Shown here: positions 48,982 to 59,361 of the stretch, piece after piece | How the letters are laid out: the number at the start of each line of letters is the position of its first letter | How positions within the stretch are numbered: the stretch's first letter is position 1 | Notes under the pieces: model-generated | What the model saw: the letters and a program-made list of their open reading frames with translations, nothing else | What the model was told of the DNA's origin: nothing | Databases searched by the model: none | Program-made: the position numbers and the translations under genes | Source: Chondrus crispus | Lineage: Eukaryota; Rhodophyta; Florideophyceae; Gigartinales; Gigartinaceae | Direction: 5' to 3' | NCBI RefSeq assembly: GCF_000350225.1 | Contig: NW_005179103.1 | Span: forward strand, 62,001 to 126,000 | DNA length: 64,000 nt

Positions 48982-51609
48982 ATGAGCGAGCGAAATAGTA
49001 CCCCCGTCCTGCCCATTCGCAGTGATGTGAAAGTCACTACCATTGATTCAGAGGACCATTCCAAGCAGGACACAAAACATGTCGATGAACAAGTACCGCC
49101 AACTACGTCAGTACTCCCGGCGTCACCAAGCGTGCTCTCTCCTGAACAAAAATTAAAAGCCGACGATACGTTCGGAATAGACGGCATTCCAAGCGCTGCG
49201 GCGCATTGCTCACAGGATACAGCAGCCATTGTAATTACGACGGAAGAAAAGGTTCTCGAAGGGACTAAGGGATCGCCACGCAGGTCGCCAGAGTTGGCTG
49301 CAACCATGGAGGTACCACGTCGTTTTGATATTTCAGAGAAAGCGCCTGAGAATGAAGGACGAGGAGATTCCAAGCCCCTCCAAACTTATCGGGAATCAAA
49401 GCCTGCTGATTGCGCCAAGAATGCAGCGGAAGCCCACGCCTTGGACCGACTTGCAGTTAAACCCGAGAGCAAACCGCTCCCTCTAGAGAGCGTGCATGAA
49501 GCGGCACAAGAAGAACGTCACGAATCGTCATTCAGGTGTTCTGAGTTGACTTCAATGACAACTCCACGTTTGCGAAGCGATAAGCCCGAGAGATCTTTTG
49601 AGACAGAAACGCTAGTAAAGGCCGGCAAATTGGACTCTGCTCGGAAGTCTGAGGAGCCTGTCCAAAAACGTGATCAGTTTGAACGTACCTCCGTCACAAA
49701 ACAAGACTGCGCTGCGAAGCGAATACCCGAAAAGCAAGGTCAGGGAGATTTGAAGGAAGTTGAATCTCTACGTTTAGAGTCCAAGTCCGAGAAATTACAG
49801 TCCGAGATAAAGTCACAGAAAGCTGTCGAGGATAAGGATCGACTGGCAAATAACTCGGACAAGCAATCCAATTGCCCTCCGCAACAATTGCTCAGGGAAG
49901 AAGAGCGAGTGGACTCAAAGCCCTTGGAAGTTGCGGGCAAAGCAAAGCAAAATCTTGAGGGTTTCAAAGCTGTCTCAAGCCATCCAAGTGAACGACAAGG
50001 AGATGTGCCTGAGCAAGCTTGCATGAAAGATGAACAAATGAACACGAAGGACTCGCAATCCCCCAAGAAGTCACCTGAAAACATTCACAATGGGAAGACC
50101 CTCAAGAGCCCCTCCGACAAATCAATTCCATCCTCTGAATCGCAATCGAGCAGCAGCGAAGGTTCAGAGAGTGGCTCATCAACTCTTGAGAGTGATTCAT
50201 CTAGTCCTTCATCAGCTGAGGTCGTCATTGCGACCACGGCTTTGATGATGAAGGATGACGAAGGACCAATGGACAAGGCCGCACTGCGAACAAAAAATGA
50301 GCAAAATGTGAATGACATTGAGATAAAAAAACCTACAATACAAGTGACTGCAGCGCACAAGCTTCTAGCGCTCGGGAAGGTCTCAGGGGTAATGGATAAG
50401 ACGGTCATCATCATGAGCACAGAAGCTGAGAAGGCGAAGTCCTCCGGTATGCCTTGTGTTGAAAGCGAACGGGATATCGCAGAGGCATCTGCGCTTGACT
50501 CTGGTTCGATTGTGTGCTTCGGCGATAGAACTGTCCTCGGTGAGATATTCGAGACCTTCGGCCAAGTGAGGTCTCCGTATTACATTATTCGTTTCAACAA
50601 CGAAGAAGAAATTTCCGAAGTGAACGCTAAAGTGGGACGGGATGTGTTCTACGTGCCGGAGCTTTCAAAAACTGTTCGTGCAAAGGATGTCCACATAAAA
50701 GGGTACGACTCGAGCAACTTTTTTGACGAGGAAGTCGGAAATAAGGAGTTTTCTGATGACGAGGCCGAGGCCGAGGCCCGCCGTAGTCGCAAGCGTGCGA
50801 GGCAAGGGGGGTTGCCCACATCTCTATCAGCGAAATCTATACAACGGGGCGCAGTGACACCGAAGAGGTTTATGCCGAGGCAGCGTCTTCAGAATGAAAA
50901 ACAAGGTTGGAGGACGAGGTCGCAATCTGCGTATGTACCTGGCCGTGGAGGGGACGGCTTTAACCCAAATCTAGGACCGACAGCTCCTCACATGAGTATG
51001 AGCGCGACCGGAGCTGCAGCTAGTAACGGAGCCTTCCATCGAGGACAACCGAACCATGGAAGCTGGGGAGGGCAACGTGGCAATGAGTTCGAGAATAGAA
51101 TGGTGAATGCGGTCCATCCCCCAAATGCAATGAGACATGGGAATGCGAGAGTCGCACCTAACAATGCTTATTCCAACAGCATGTACACGCCCTCAGCCCT
51201 AATGCACCAACCGGGAGCCCCATGGGTCAATGGGGGGCAAACGTATCAAGGATCCCCTAATTCAGCGATGGTGCCGCATGGTCCATATCCTGGAGGGAGA
51301 GTACCATTCCCCGCCCCGAATGGTTTTCTACCCTACAACCAGCCTCCTACGCAGTTCCAAGGTACCCCAATCCCTCCATCGACATACTCCCCGCAATGGG
51401 CTGGGATGGGAAACGCGCATCCATCGTCAAGTATTCAGGGCCAACCGCTCCAATATCCAACAGGGCCAAACTCCCAGATGTATCCCTCTGCTCCAATAAT
51501 TTATCCCCCAGGTGCATACAACTACCCGCAGTCATCCTTTGTCCCGGAGACGCCTCCACCCAACTTCCCAGCACCTGCAAATGACTTTCCGAGACCTCCA
51601 CACAAGTAG
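48982..51609 (+). CDS. NAF1: NAF1-like H/ACA snoRNP assembly factor
   Basis: 875 aa from the ATG at 48982. Residues 1 to about 455 are disordered and rich in Lys, Glu, Ser and Pro, with many K-x-E-type blocks and a Ser-rich run (SSESQSSSSEGSESGSS). The Gar1/Naf1 fold covers about 460-575: LALGKVSGVMDKTVIIM, LDSGSIVCFGDRTVLGEIFE and TFGQVRSPYYIIRF. A basic patch follows (RRSRKRARQG), and the rest is Pro/Gln/Asn/Gly-rich as in NAF1 tails. NAF1 acts in the nucleus, holding dyskerin during H/ACA RNP biogenesis before Gar1 replaces it. The long N-terminal part is larger than usual. Confidence 0.92.
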   Translation: MSERNSTPVLPIRSDVKVTTIDSEDHSKQDTKHVDEQVPPTTSVLPASPSVLSPEQKLKADDTFGIDGIPSAAAHCSQDTAAIVITTEEKVLEGTKGSPRRSPELAATMEVPRRFDISEKAPENEGRGDSKPLQTYRESKPADCAKNAAEAHALDRLAVKPESKPLPLESVHEAAQEERHESSFRCSELTSMTTPRLRSDKPERSFETETLVKAGKLDSARKSEEPVQKRDQFERTSVTKQDCAAKRIPEKQGQGDLKEVESLRLESKSEKLQSEIKSQKAVEDKDRLANNSDKQSNCPPQQLLREEERVDSKPLEVAGKAKQNLEGFKAVSSHPSERQGDVPEQACMKDEQMNTKDSQSPKKSPENIHNGKTLKSPSDKSIPSSESQSSSSEGSESGSSTLESDSSSPSSAEVVIATTALMMKDDEGPMDKAALRTKNEQNVNDIEIKKPTIQVTAAHKLLALGKVSGVMDKTVIIMSTEAEKAKSSGMPCVESERDIAEASALDSGSIVCFGDRTVLGEIFETFGQVRSPYYIIRFNNEEEISEVNAKVGRDVFYVPELSKTVRAKDVHIKGYDSSNFFDEEVGNKEFSDDEAEAEARRSRKRARQGGLPTSLSAKSIQRGAVTPKRFMPRQRLQNEKQGWRTRSQSAYVPGRGGDGFNPNLGPTAPHMSMSATGAAASNGAFHRGQPNHGSWGGQRGNEFENRMVNAVHPPNAMRHGNARVAPNNAYSNSMYTPSALMHQPGAPWVNGGQTYQGSPNSAMVPHGPYPGGRVPFPAPNGFLPYNQPPTQFQGTPIPPSTYSPQWAGMGNAHPSSSIQGQPLQYPTGPNSQMYPSAPIIYPPGAYNYPQSSFVPETPPPNFPAPANDFPRPPHK

Positions 51610-52593
51610 CGAAATCAAATAAACTTTTTTCTACCTTGTTCGAACTTGCCCTACTAACTCGCATTGCCCCATGGCCACATGTACAAAAAGAAGCATATGT
51701 GATCATGGCAATGAAGTACAGTTTGCGTTACCTTAATGGGGAGTGGTCAGGTTCCTACCCCATCGAAAACGCGGCTCTGATAGTTTATAAGGAAGCCCAC
51801 TGCCCAGTCTGGTACCTACTGCCACTTGCCTCATGAAAGCCCTCTCGATATACTGGCTCACCTCTCTAGTTCCGTGCCCGCCACTGGGATTTAAAGAGTT
51901 AACATCCCCGTCGCTGTGAACTTAAAAACCTATCCCTGAGCTGTTGAGCTCGGCAATGACGGTTCCGCAAGCATTGCCCTGCATGTCCGACGGGTCGTGC
52001 TGGAGCCCATACAAGAGTTGCGTGGGGAAGTCAAGGTTCATGCGCTGGATCTTGCCTGGTGCCAGGCCACTGCTGCCACCAGCAGTGCATCCTCGAAGCG
52101 TTGTGTACACTGTGTCCCCGAGTGGTACAACAGTAGAGAGATTTCTTAAGCAGAAACTGCAAAGAAACTGTTAAAAAACTGAAATTAGGATCTGCTGGTT
52201 CCAATTAACACACACCCAGCCGCCGGGCCTCCTACTGTAACCCCGGCCTAAAGGGGGGACCCTCATTCTGCGTCTTATGGTGTCCCGGAGTGCAAAGTCG
52301 GTGAATTTCATCGTCAGAGCAACGTCACGGGCACGCGAGAAAGCCTGTAGACTAATGAGCAGCGCATCGCCGATACCGTTAGAACGGAGACGTAGAACGT
52401 GCGACTAAATAAACCCACACAGATAGGTCGTCACGCGTTGTAGTCTTGACGCATGGTGGCCCATGCAGAATCAGCCATGATTTTAGATTCTAACGATTAC
52501 TCCGCTGTGCTCTTGTGCGAATCACGTCTGTGATGCCATGTTGAGCTATTTTCTTGCGCTACAGTGCCACACCGGACGAAAGATTCGCGTCGT
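51610..52593. other. Intergenic region, no gene supported
   Basis: Contains short frames of up to 76 codons only. A stretch around 52200-52460 is GC-richer and gives no recognisable product. The last 120 bp lead into the PAP2 gene. Confidence 0.6.
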
Positions 52594-53472
52594 ATGGCAA
52601 ATACGATATCCGTACATCGAAAACGATTCTTGAGAGCAGCTTCGGTCTGTACGGTCTCCACCTCTTATCATTCCTATTACACTGTACGGCATTCAAGCTA
52701 TTACATGCTGAGCACTGCAGCCCAGCCCAACTCTACGACGGTCACGGTAGGGGATTGCTCTCCACGTGAAGGGATGGCCCCGACTCGTACTTCGTCCTTC
52801 TCCAAGCTGCTGCAATGGGACAAAGACGCATCGTATATGGTATATCGCTGGTACGCCATGAACATTGTGACACGAATTCCTCTACTCGCTTTGGAGGTTA
52901 GTGGCCACGGCGTTCCTTGGCTAGCTATCCCCATACTGCTTTTCCTTTGCAAAACCCACCTCTCGGCAACCTCGGCGGCCCTCATGCTCAATTTTCTAGC
53001 CCTTACAGTTCTAGACCTTCTTGTCATTCTCATTCTCAAGCCACTCTTTCGAAGGTCACGCCCTGTTTACAATACTGGCATTGGCCATGTAACACTTCAC
53101 GCCGTTGATCAATTCTCTTTCCCTTCTGGGCACTCGACAAGAGGCGGGTTTCTGTCATCCTTTGTGTGTTATTCGCAGTACTACTACTCTGCCGGCCTTG
53201 TTTCGTGGGCTGTGTCCCCGATTTTTACTGCGTTTGCCATTGTTTGGGGACTGGCAATCTGTATGTCTCGAGTGGCTCTCGGCAGGCATCATATCTTAGA
53301 CGTCGTCGCAGGGTGCATGCTAGGTCTTTCTTATGTTTATGCATGGCAACATTTCTGGATTGGGGAGGTGATGGCAAGCGATCTGCGAAACGATCTTCGT
53401 TCGACTTTTTTTTCAACTGCAGTGACTTATTTTCCAAAAATGGCCTCCGGATTCGAATATCCATCCTCATGA
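52594..53472 (+). CDS. PAP2-family lipid phosphatase, PLPP6-like
   Basis: 292 aa from the ATG at 52594, near the usual 290-300 aa of PLPP6; ATGs at 52705 and 52774 are alternatives. The PAP2 signature is complete: K149-PLFRRSRP, PSGH at 177-180, and SRVALGRHHILD at 225-236 with His232 and Asp236 as the catalytic pair. Between them and around are four to five hydrophobic segments (for example TALMLNFLALTVLDLLVILIL-like, and FTAFAIVWGLAICM), so it is a membrane enzyme. Animal PLPP6 removes phosphate from presqualene and isoprenoid diphosphates in the ER; the motif spacing fits that group best, but the substrate is inferred. Confidence 0.9.
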   Translation: MANTISVHRKRFLRAASVCTVSTSYHSYYTVRHSSYYMLSTAAQPNSTTVTVGDCSPREGMAPTRTSSFSKLLQWDKDASYMVYRWYAMNIVTRIPLLALEVSGHGVPWLAIPILLFLCKTHLSATSAALMLNFLALTVLDLLVILILKPLFRRSRPVYNTGIGHVTLHAVDQFSFPSGHSTRGGFLSSFVCYSQYYYSAGLVSWAVSPIFTAFAIVWGLAICMSRVALGRHHILDVVAGCMLGLSYVYAWQHFWIGEVMASDLRNDLRSTFFSTAVTYFPKMASGFEYPSS

Positions 53473-53939
53473 CTTTCCACAAGTCCATCTCTTCCCACGG
53501 AGAAGGACGTAATACATGTAGTAGATTGATTGATGCTGGTACAGTGTGGTTTTTGTTTGCTGGACAGGTTATCCGATGGTTCAGTGCTCGGTGGACAGGA
53601 CGAGAGATGGGCGTGTAAATCTTAGAACTAGGGGGAGTGATTTACACCACAGAACAATTTTGGGAAATCGGCTTGTTAAGAGAATATGTAGTGCATACTC
53701 CAGCAGAGGTCTAACGGATGCCGTCGGTGAATGTGCCACCTGGTATGGCTGGTCGGAAACGTCCTCACCGGCCGTGGCTTGAGCAAGACTGAGAGAAAAC
53801 GGATGTCAGCCCTCGTCCCTCGGTATTCTTCAGAGATATGTGACCACAGCACGTTGAGGACACAGATACAATGGATCGCAAGTCAGTTTTTGTCAAGTTA
53901 AACATCCTCTAGGAAAACTCTAGGAAAGCTAGGGGAAAA
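53473..53939. other. Convergent intergenic region
   Basis: 467 bp holding the 3' ends of the PAP2 gene and the minus-strand unknown gene. No other feature seen. Confidence 0.6.
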
Positions 53940-55370
53940 CTAATCTGACACTAATACTCTTTGCCGCGAGGTACTTTTCCTTTTCCGGCGGCGTTCTTTT
54001 GAGGATTTCTGCCCCGCCCCAACAGTACCACCCTCCGTCCGGTTGCTTGACGAGTCTTTCCCTCCTCGCTCAAACTTTCGCTGCTTCTGTTCCTCCGCTG
54101 CTGCTGCATCGACTAAGATCGCGAGGGGGTCACTGGCATTGTAAGTGTCTTCATTTTCAGCGCGTTCGTCTCTCTCAGATTCCTCGCGCACTTTTCTTTT
54201 TTTCGGAGGAGCACCGTCAGAGTATATTCCATCTGATTCCTCTTGGCTTTCGACACGAGAAGCCGCGGAGCGCTGTCGTTTCGGTTGATGGCTGTCTACA
54301 ACATCATCCCCTTCTCCCAAATCTAATCTTCGGATTTTTGTACGCCATCTTGTTGCCTTTTCACCACGCCTTCGGGAGGTTGGTGATGCTGCTATCTCTG
54401 AAAGTGTCGACCCTTGAAGCCGGGCGCGCAGTACGTCGGCAGACCGATATCCACGGTCCAGTCGTCGCACCTTCCTGCGTAAAACGGCAGGCGCTGCTGT
54501 TCTTTCAACAGATACCGGGGACATCGACAACAAGGCGGGGCGGTTTTCGGTTTCCAGCTCGGAAGAGTCGACGCTCGGTATCTCAGGTGGCTCAATCTTC
54601 TCTGTGATGTCTTCCAAGACTGCATTTTCGAATTCCTGCTCTTGCGACGCCGCAGGGGTTGGGGTTAATCCTAACTGCAGTTCGTCAATGAAACGCTCAT
54701 TGCTTCTTGGACTGAGACGACCCATGCTCTTCAGCACGGCACGCAACCTTGCTGGAGACCCTAATGCGCGACTGGCGGTTGCGACAAATTCCGGACTATC
54801 AAACGAATCCAAGCTTGTACTAGGGTTCAAGGAGGTTTCTTTTGCAACGGTATGAGATGGACTTGAGGTCGTATGATGCGCTTTCTCGCCGGGTGGTACG
54901 CACTTGCTTCTTCTGGCCACTTCATTCAGTTTCCGCACGACTGTCTCTGGAGACGGAAGAACGGCAACGGGGGGCTGAAACGCGGGTTGATGCGGTAAGT
55001 TACTTTGAGTGAGGTCTGATTCGTCATCGCGAAGCAGGGCTGTCGTATCGGTTTCGCGCAAAAGCTTAGACATTCGTCTTTTGAGGTCAGTTTGGTCGCC
55101 GAAAAGGCCATTCACTTTCTTGCGGAATCGCTTTCGCGGTTTTTGCGAGAGGGAGGTCGACGTGGGACGAGAGACTTGCTCATCTCGCTCCTGCGTTGCA
55201 GGCGGAGAGACGTGATCGGGTGTCGAGACGCGCGCCGGGAGAACAGGACCCACGAGGGCAGGTGGTGCGGGAGTGACGTTGTGTGAAGGGGGAAGACGAT
55301 AGAGTGGAGTCCCCCCGGGTTGCGACGACCTTGCCGTGCGAGGTTTGGTCTTGCGCGTGTACTTGTCCAT
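53940..55370 (-). CDS. Unknown basic nuclear protein, 476 aa
   Basis: Start at the first in-frame ATG, 55370 (MDKYTRKTKP). No domain recognised. The protein is disordered-looking, rich in Arg, Lys, Ser, Pro and Glu. Basic clusters include QKPRKRFRKKVNG and KERRRKRKSTSRQR, and near residue 385 the sequence PPKKRKV is a textbook monopartite nuclear import signal. Many Ser-Pro and Thr-Pro sites suggest phosphorylation by proline-directed kinases. Short helical stretches (ETVVRKLNEVARRSK; ASDPLAILVDAAAAEEQKQRKF) may be binding motifs. A chromatin or RNA-processing role would fit, but nothing shows it. Its frame is long and unbroken with an ATG, so it is probably a real gene. Confidence 0.65.
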   Translation of the reverse strand: MDKYTRKTKPRTARSSQPGGTPLYRLPPSHNVTPAPPALVGPVLPARVSTPDHVSPPATQERDEQVSRPTSTSLSQKPRKRFRKKVNGLFGDQTDLKRRMSKLLRETDTTALLRDDESDLTQSNLPHQPAFQPPVAVLPSPETVVRKLNEVARRSKCVPPGEKAHHTTSSPSHTVAKETSLNPSTSLDSFDSPEFVATASRALGSPARLRAVLKSMGRLSPRSNERFIDELQLGLTPTPAASQEQEFENAVLEDITEKIEPPEIPSVDSSELETENRPALLSMSPVSVERTAAPAVLRRKVRRLDRGYRSADVLRARLQGSTLSEIAASPTSRRRGEKATRWRTKIRRLDLGEGDDVVDSHQPKRQRSAASRVESQEESDGIYSDGAPPKKRKVREESERDERAENEDTYNASDPLAILVDAAAAEEQKQRKFERGGKDSSSNRTEGGTVGAGQKSSKERRRKRKSTSRQRVLVSD

Positions 55371-56258
55371 AGCAAATGTTTGGGGCAGTTCGTTGCGCAC
55401 GTTCGGGATGATGGTGTTGTATTCAAGTTGCCGGGTTGAATGGAAACGACAAGTTCACGCGGCGGATATTCCGACCGGAAAACTCTGTCGTAACGAAGAC
55501 GGCTAGCACAGAGGATGAGACTACGGTCCCTTCGCAGTGGCGGAACGCATACCGATACCGATTGTACCAACACCAGACCTTGGTGTTGGCCTCGGAAAAG
55601 TTTGAAAAATCGCGCAAAACGGTCGTACTCGCCGAAATTCAAGCCCTCGCCGGCCTCATACTCGACAGATGAGCGGATGACTTGGCACTTGTCCGCTCGC
55701 TCAATGACACTTGGCGTTTCAAGTCGCTCATACGATCCTCGTCACACCCCAACGTAACATTTTAACATTTGGATGCTGCCCCGCAAATTGCACCACTGGG
55801 CTACTGTTACACGCTCCTCTGTTTCCTTTTATAATTTTTATAATTTTTCTGTCTATGTTTTAATTAATACATGGCCACGCGCAGACTTGAATTACTTCAC
55901 AGGTGTACACGTGTATATTATACTGTAATTGGGTTACTGTATTCCACTCGTCCTTCAAATATGAAAACACGTGTATAACACACACACGTGGCTCCCGCTT
56001 CCAACATAGTTCAACTTGGTGAGTGAAAGGGAAACGTGGATACCGGTATGCCTACTCGTCCCCATCGATCCCCGCGACTGTTGCAGCCGACAATCGAACA
56101 TTCCCAAAGCCGATTCTCCCCGCATTTGAATCGATCTCTTGACGGCTTTTCCGCTTTCGACCTCGACGATCTCTCATCTGCCTTCTTTCTTCCCAACCGC
56201 GTTAACCACACCGCTCACCCGCAGCGCTACGAAGTAGGGATCCTTGATCTTCATCAGG
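55371..56258. promoter_or_regulatory. Divergent intergenic region with ACGT-core palindromes
   Basis: 888 bp between the unknown nuclear protein and the proteasome gene. Around 55901-55990 there are three ACACGTGT-type words (GTACACGTGTAT, AACACGTGTATAAC, ACACACGTGG) in AT-rich DNA. CACGTG/ACGT cores are binding sites of bHLH and bZIP factors in eukaryotes. The same palindrome occurs in the LTR at 4347. Confidence 0.45.
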
Positions 56259-57041
56259 ATGTTTCGCAATCAGTATGACACCGACATTACCACGTACAGT
56301 CCACAAGGGCGTCTTCATCAGGTCGAGTACGCCATGGAAGCGGTCAAGCAAGGGTCTGCTGTCGTCGGGCTCCGCTCCAACACCCATGTCGTCATGGCGA
56401 CGTTGAAACGCTCCGCCTCAGAATTGGCCTCTCATCAAAAGAAGCTGTCCGTCATTGACGACCACATTGGCGTTGCAATTGCTGGGTTGACTGCCGATGC
56501 CCGCGTACTCTCCCGTTTCATGCGCACTGAATGCCTCAACCATAAGTATGTCTATGAGGAACCCCTGGCCCTCTCACGTCTCGCTCTCTCCGTTGCGGAT
56601 AAGTGCCAGGTTTCGACACAGCGCGCAAGCAAGAGGCCCTACGGCGTGGGTCTCCTCATTGCAGGATACGATCAGACTGGCCCTCACCTTTTCCAGACAT
56701 GTCCAAGTGGTAACTACTACGAGTACATGGCCATGGCAATCGGATCACGGAGCCAGGGCGCGAAGACTTATTTGGAAAGAACTTTTGAGCAATACAAAGA
56801 TTGCTCTCTTGAAGAGCTCACTAAGCATGCCGTCATTGCATTGAGAGAAACCGTATCTTCATCGAAGGACACTGAGCTGACCTCAGAAAATACCGCCGTT
56901 TCTATTGTTGGCAAAGGGACCAAGTTTACAATTTATGAAGACGATGAAGTCAAGCCCTACCTCGCCGCCATCGAGTCAGATGATACCGAACCAGCAGCGG
57001 ACGCGCCTCCAGCCGACTCAACTGCCATGACCGATGCATAG
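56259..57041 (+). CDS. PSMA1: 20S proteasome subunit alpha type-1
   Basis: 260 aa from the ATG at 56259 (MFRNQYDTD); a start 15 bases earlier (an alternative codon) adds nothing typical. The alpha-type N-terminal signature is exact: YDTDITTYSPQGRLHQVEYA, followed by MEAVKQGSAVVGLRS. Other landmarks: GLTADARVLSRFMRTECLNH, RPYGVGLLIAGYD, GPHLFQTCPSGNYYEYMAMAIGSRSQ. The C-terminus is acidic. The family assignment to alpha-1 (alpha-6 in older naming) rests on these stretches. It builds the outer ring of the 20S core in cytosol and nucleus. No intron. It ends 254 bp before the stop of the convergent SLU7 gene. Confidence 0.96.
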   Translation: MFRNQYDTDITTYSPQGRLHQVEYAMEAVKQGSAVVGLRSNTHVVMATLKRSASELASHQKKLSVIDDHIGVAIAGLTADARVLSRFMRTECLNHKYVYEEPLALSRLALSVADKCQVSTQRASKRPYGVGLLIAGYDQTGPHLFQTCPSGNYYEYMAMAIGSRSQGAKTYLERTFEQYKDCSLEELTKHAVIALRETVSSSKDTELTSENTAVSIVGKGTKFTIYEDDEVKPYLAAIESDDTEPAADAPPADSTAMTDA

Positions 57042-57295
57042 GATCAACACGCATTCTTGAAAGCCATGTCACTTTGTAAAGCTGTCGTCCAGTTTCATAC
57101 CTAATCTCCCTTTAGCGCCGCACTTTCTAATTCAGCAAAGTCAGTGAATGAAGTTAATTTTGTGTCTACATAAATAGCTTGGTATACAGAGCTCAAGATG
57201 GGCAGACGTGTTTGATTTCATATCAGCGTCTTGCATTTCAGGCACTCCTCCTTTTTCGTCAACATGCAGCGAGTTGTCCACCATGCACCCGGTTG

Positions 57296-58951
57296 TCAAG
57301 TTCCTTTCTCCGGTATGTACGAAGCCATGGGGTCATCTCTCATCTGTTTTCGCAACTGATATGCTTCCTTCGCTGCTTTGGACATTCCCCCTGGGTCATC
57401 TGCTCCTATTCTTGAGTGCTTCCCCCTCGCCGTGTCAAGCTCTGCCATCATGCGCTCCTCATGCGCTTGTTTGCGGATTTGCTTCGCAACTTCATTTTGG
57501 TGCTCCTTTTCCTTCTCTAAGGCTTCTTCCTCTGGTAATGCATTCTCTTGCCTTTCCCTCTCGAGCTTTTCCCATTGCTTCGTAAGCGGCTCTGGGTTCC
57601 TTTTTGCTATCGCTGCTTCTGTTCTCTTCGCCATGTCTGCTTCAGTGGCCAATGCAGCCTGCTTTCCAGCGTCACCGGTGCAATAGCAGTTCCTTTGCGT
57701 GGAGTGACAGCAGCCGTAGCCCCAGTTTCCATCTTTGTAGAAACTGCCCCATATTGCATTATGATTCTTTTCAAGAATGTCCTCTGGATACTTGCTCACT
57801 GGTATTATCTCCCTGGCTCCTTTCAGAGCCCTTCCATCGCTGCTGAACTCAACATAAGCTTCAGTTTGTTGGACGCCCTCAATTCCGGGATCTAGCTTCG
57901 CGTACTCCTGGCCGCCGTATTTCTCCCGAATTTCATCTTGACGCCGTTTGTCGAGCCCCTTCTTCTTGGCCTCAAAGTCTTTGAAAAGAGCTTCTGCTCT
58001 AGAGGGCTCCGCTTGAAGGTGCGGCAGATTTCTCCCTGCTTCTGCTGCCTTCAGCGTGTGCGACTCCATTTGAGCAAGTTTTGTTACATCCCCAGAGTAT
58101 CGCACAAAATTGTCACCTGCGTAGTCCTTGTCATCGGAGTTAATATCCGGGTTAGGATCTGCCCGCATCGCCCTTGACTTGGGGTCGTAGTAGGCCGAGT
58201 CTGTATTCAAGTTGATCAGGTACTTCGCGGTGTCTTCGCGGATTCGCAAGTTGCGTACAACCATTTTCGAGCCCTGACCAGCATCCTGCTCCACAGCACC
58301 ATCTTTTTCCATATCTGAATCAGAGTCGTCTGAATCGTCCCCATCAGAGAGTTCATCTGAATTTCCTTTCCCAGGTCTTTGCTTTTTTGAGCGATTGCGC
58401 AATTCCGCATCCAGCTTCTGCACCTTCAGAGCCCGCCTCTCAGCTTCGATCTTTTCATACCTCTCTAAGACCTTATCGTACTCAGTACTTTCATCATATC
58501 CATTCCATCGATCCCTCTTTCCTGCAAAATCAAGGTTAACTGAGGCAATGGCCTCGTCCGGGCGAATGTTGCGCCCAGTAAGCTTTGCACCTCTCCGTCG
58601 CGGCCTTTCGAGACAATTTTTCTTCTTGTGTGTCATCGCACCACAATTTTCACATGCACCCTTCCTGTATTTTGTCGCGGCGGGCCCTACAGTCTCCCCA
58701 CGTGGGAGCCATTTGCCAAGGGGGTCAAAATTTCTCTTGAGCGCTTTCTGATTTCGCTGGTGCTTCAGTGAGGGTGTTTCTTGGTCTATATACCACGGAG
58801 CCTGAGCTATGTACTCCGGTATGTGAGGGTTGATGATTTTCCCATCGTCGTCGATGGCGGGTGGGGCGGTCCCAGCTTTGCGAGCCTCCTCAAGCTCCTT
58901 GGCTGCTTTCCACGCCTCCCTCGATTTGAAAGCGCCACTTGAGGATGCCAT
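57296..58951 (-). CDS. SLU7: Pre-mRNA-splicing factor SLU7
   Basis: 551 aa from the ATG at 58951. Residues about 40-60 carry the conserved IPEYIAQAPWYI segment. The CCHC zinc knuckle is C100-x2-C103-x4-H108-x4-C113 (CENCGAMTHKKKNC), followed by RPRRRGAKLTGRNI. Further conserved parts are NLRIREDTAKYLINLN, SAYYDPKSRAMR, the FVRYSGD segment, and YVEFSSDGRALKG, then GSFYKDGNWGYGCCHST. SLU7 helps choose the 3' splice site in the second step of splicing. Length fits the family (about 540-590 aa). Presence of this factor agrees with the few introns found here. Confidence 0.96.
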   Translation of the reverse strand: MASSSGAFKSREAWKAAKELEEARKAGTAPPAIDDDGKIINPHIPEYIAQAPWYIDQETPSLKHQRNQKALKRNFDPLGKWLPRGETVGPAATKYRKGACENCGAMTHKKKNCLERPRRRGAKLTGRNIRPDEAIASVNLDFAGKRDRWNGYDESTEYDKVLERYEKIEAERRALKVQKLDAELRNRSKKQRPGKGNSDELSDGDDSDDSDSDMEKDGAVEQDAGQGSKMVVRNLRIREDTAKYLINLNTDSAYYDPKSRAMRADPNPDINSDDKDYAGDNFVRYSGDVTKLAQMESHTLKAAEAGRNLPHLQAEPSRAEALFKDFEAKKKGLDKRRQDEIREKYGGQEYAKLDPGIEGVQQTEAYVEFSSDGRALKGAREIIPVSKYPEDILEKNHNAIWGSFYKDGNWGYGCCHSTQRNCYCTGDAGKQAALATEADMAKRTEAAIAKRNPEPLTKQWEKLERERQENALPEEEALEKEKEHQNEVAKQIRKQAHEERMMAELDTARGKHSRIGADDPGGMSKAAKEAYQLRKQMRDDPMASYIPEKGT

Positions 58952-59324
58952 GGCTCAGCCCACTGTCCCGCGTGGGTAGATACCTTCGAGGAGAGTTTGG
59001 TGCTTGTTTTGAAAACCGTGAAGCGCCTTGTGGGTGGCTTGGTTCGTAGTTGGGCAAGACTGACCCAAGGTGGTCGATGGGAAGATGTTCTCGACTCGTA
59101 GCGACGGTTGGTAGAAAGGCATTCTCTTCAGGCTCCTTCTAGATAATGCGACAGCGTGATTCTTCTGAAAGATGCAACGAAGCATTTCTATTCGATATCC
59201 CTTTATTTTAAAACCTTTCTATTGGTTTCGGTATACAATTGACAGTGTAAGTTTCTGAAAGGTACTGATTGGTTAGTATCGTGACATGTTTTAGTTGCCA
59301 ATGATTGGACGTCCAGAAGGTTGC

Positions 59325-59361
59325 ACTGTACAGTGTACAGTGTACAGTACAGTGTACAGTA
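59325..59361. repeat. Short tandem repeat of TGTACAG units
   Basis: Four to five overlapping copies of TGTACAGTG-like words over 37 bases; each is self-complementary at its core (TGTACA). Confidence 0.7.
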
